Assembly (NCBI RefSeq): GCF_023016285.1
Contig: NZ_CP095413.1
Span: forward strand, 1,984,001-2,048,000
From: Muricauda sp. SCSIO 64092
GTDB taxonomy: Bacteria > Bacteroidota > Bacteroidia > Flavobacteriales > Flavobacteriaceae
Reading direction: 5' to 3'
DNA length: 64,000 nt
Below are positions 62,899 to 64,000 of the stretch, piece after piece. Below the pieces are notes generated by a model, which saw only the letters and a program-made list of their open reading frames with translations, did not search any database and was not told the DNA's origin. Numbering within the stretch: the stretch's first letter is position 1; each line of letters begins with the position of its first letter. The position numbers were made by a program, and so were the translations under genes.

Positions 62899-64000
62899 TT
62901 AATACCCTGGATTTTGGACCAACTCTGGATTCCGTTGCATTTCGGAGTCCGCGATAGGCAATAACAAATGTCTTTCCTCAAAGATTTGGCCAAAGGTATT
63001 CTGCCTTCCCACCAAATTAAAAAAGGTTACATCGCCATTGGAACCTGAAGGATACAAACGTGTCCGTACCATATCGAACCAAAGCTTAAAGTCGAATATC
63101 AATTCGCGGTTTCGTTCCTTCCAAACCTCCTCCACAAAACCTGTCACGGAAAGCCCGGCAAGTGCTGTCCGTATGGTCTCGGGGTCCGTGGTCCAGTACG
63201 CCCTGGCCCTTACCTGGGTCAGGTAATCCACCGCTTCGGCAGTTACCCCCTCGGATTGGGCTATGGCCTCAGCAGCGATCAACAAGGCCTCCGGATAGCT
63301 GTATACCCTCAAATTTTTGGAGGACTGCGCCGTAGTAAAGAACGGTTCTTCGTCCAACCAGATATAAGGGGTTACCGGAAAGGTAATCTCATCCCCGCCA
63401 CCCGTCACAAAGCTGGTATGGAAATACTGCTTTTCCTGGGCCCTAAGGTCAAGAACCTGATTGTACTGCTCATAAAGTTCGGGTCTTGGCCCGTACGCAT
63501 TTTGGATATTTGCATAGGCAGACCCCACCGAACCACTGACGGAGGCCGGAAAAGACCATTGTGGATAAGGAAACGAACGGATACCTACCTCGTATTCTAT
63601 TTGATAGATATAGTCATTGGCCAAAGTTTTGGCCAAGCGCATTTTGTTATAGGCACTGTTTTCAAGTATAACATTTCCATCCCCATCCCTATCATGCGTA
63701 GTAAGGGAGAAAGCCCCACTATTGATTACCTCACGTGCGGCGGTTGCCGCATTGGCATAGTTGTCCTGGGACAGGGGAAATCCACTCATGGTGAGGTATA
63801 CGTCTGCCAACAGCATCTGGGCGGTTTCCGTAGTGATTCGGAAACCATTATCTACCATAGTACCACTAGGGAGACTTCCTGCTGCAATGGCAATGTTCAA
63901 ATCGGCCACTATTTGGGCATAGACTTCGGAAACCGGGGCGCGGGCCACAAAAATCTCGTCCACACTGCCCACGGGTTCAAGAATTAGGGGTACATCCCCA
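62899..64000 (-). CDS. susD: SusD/RagB-family nutrient-binding lipoprotein, C-terminal part
   Basis: The frame is open through the right edge and ends at 62899. The visible part contains the SusD hallmark GDVPLI near the edge, helical TPR-like segments (TTETAQMLLADVYLTMSG; ALLIAAEAIAQSEG) and the family end REL-FDFKLWFDMVRT, PIADSEMQRNPELVQNPGY. SusD-type proteins lie on the outer surface and pass glycans to a SusC-type TonB porin, which should be just beyond the window upstream. Substrate unknown. Confidence 0.95.
   Translation of the reverse strand, partial: GDVPLILEPVGSVDEIFVARAPVSEVYAQIVADLNIAIAAGSLPSGTMVDNGFRITTETAQMLLADVYLTMSGFPLSQDNYANAATAAREVINSGAFSLTTHDRDGDGNVILENSAYNKMRLAKTLANDYIYQIEYEVGIRSFPYPQWSFPASVSGSVGSAYANIQNAYGPRPELYEQYNQVLDLRAQEKQYFHTSFVTGGGDEITFPVTPYIWLDEEPFFTTAQSSKNLRVYSYPEALLIAAEAIAQSEGVTAEAVDYLTQVRARAYWTTDPETIRTALAGLSVTGFVEEVWKERNRELIFDFKLWFDMVRTRLYPSGSNGDVTFFNLVGRQNTFGQIFEERHLLLPIADSEMQRNPELVQNPGY

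Overview
The window looks like chromosomal DNA of a marine-type member of the Flavobacteriaceae (phylum Bacteroidota); the genus cannot be fixed from sequence alone. The signs are a SusD-type lipoprotein, a TonB receptor with an N-terminal carboxypeptidase-like domain, membrane-anchored LytTR and 7TM-AraC regulators, DUF4097, DUF6090 and DUF6443 families, many short lipoboxes and lysine/phenylalanine-rich proteins at moderate GC.

Layout. 1-1983: end of nrdB and a complete nrdA (ribonucleotide reductase) closed by a terminator. 2230-21706: an accessory island of about 19.5 kb built around a polymorphic-toxin-like locus. It holds two related units. Unit 1 is an MBL-fold hydrolase, a decayed spacer, a 1093-aa SpvB-like protein, a 1784-aa Rhs/DUF6443 protein ending in a putative M15-type peptidase domain, and a small lipoprotein that is a good immunity candidate. 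Unit 2 is a second MBL gene, the same spacer and a second SpvB-like gene, cut off at its 3' end and followed by orphan Rhs tail fragments and a string of putative immunity lipoproteins. Three copies of a palindrome-plus-Rhs-tail repeat and three copies of a second hairpin repeat punctuate this stretch. Truncated genes, frameshifts and an XRE/ImmA remnant lie between them. The direct repeats bracketing unit 2 and a block of about 617 bp that looks identical in both units suggest recent recombination or gene conversion.

21843-28036: a UspA-like protein, an OmpR-type two-component system, two alpha/beta hydrolases, an AT-rich orphan membrane protein and tRNA-Asn, whose 3' end and terminator are partly duplicated. 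28107-32961: RseP-type site-2 protease, a SCO1-like copper protein, and feoA-feoB plus a 45-aa Cys-rich Feo peptide too short for usual gene calling. 33073-35878: ECF sigma factor, anti-sigma-like HEAT protein and two DUF4097 proteins in one operon. 36048-40845: DUF2141 protein, PH-like membrane protein, S9 prolyl peptidase and a divergent DUF885 lipoprotein.

40998-55999: a run of small regulatory and redox units: LytTR regulator, frameshifted secreted cupin, DUF6090, SDR, two AraC regulators, flavin amine oxidase, VIT1-type transporter, aldo/keto reductase, SDR, an unusual NTF2-NTF2-hydrolase fusion and a secreted beta-propeller-like protein. 56135-64000: MFS exporter divergent from a Crp-type regulator, MarR divergent from a TonB receptor with shared palindromic half-sites, a ZIP metal transporter coupled to a DtxR/MntR regulator with a clear metal-box palindrome, and the 3' part of a susD gene running off the right edge.

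The most promising unusual system is the duplicated MBL-SpvB-Rhs-immunity island at 2230-21706. Function calls are from motifs read by eye; no database search was possible.
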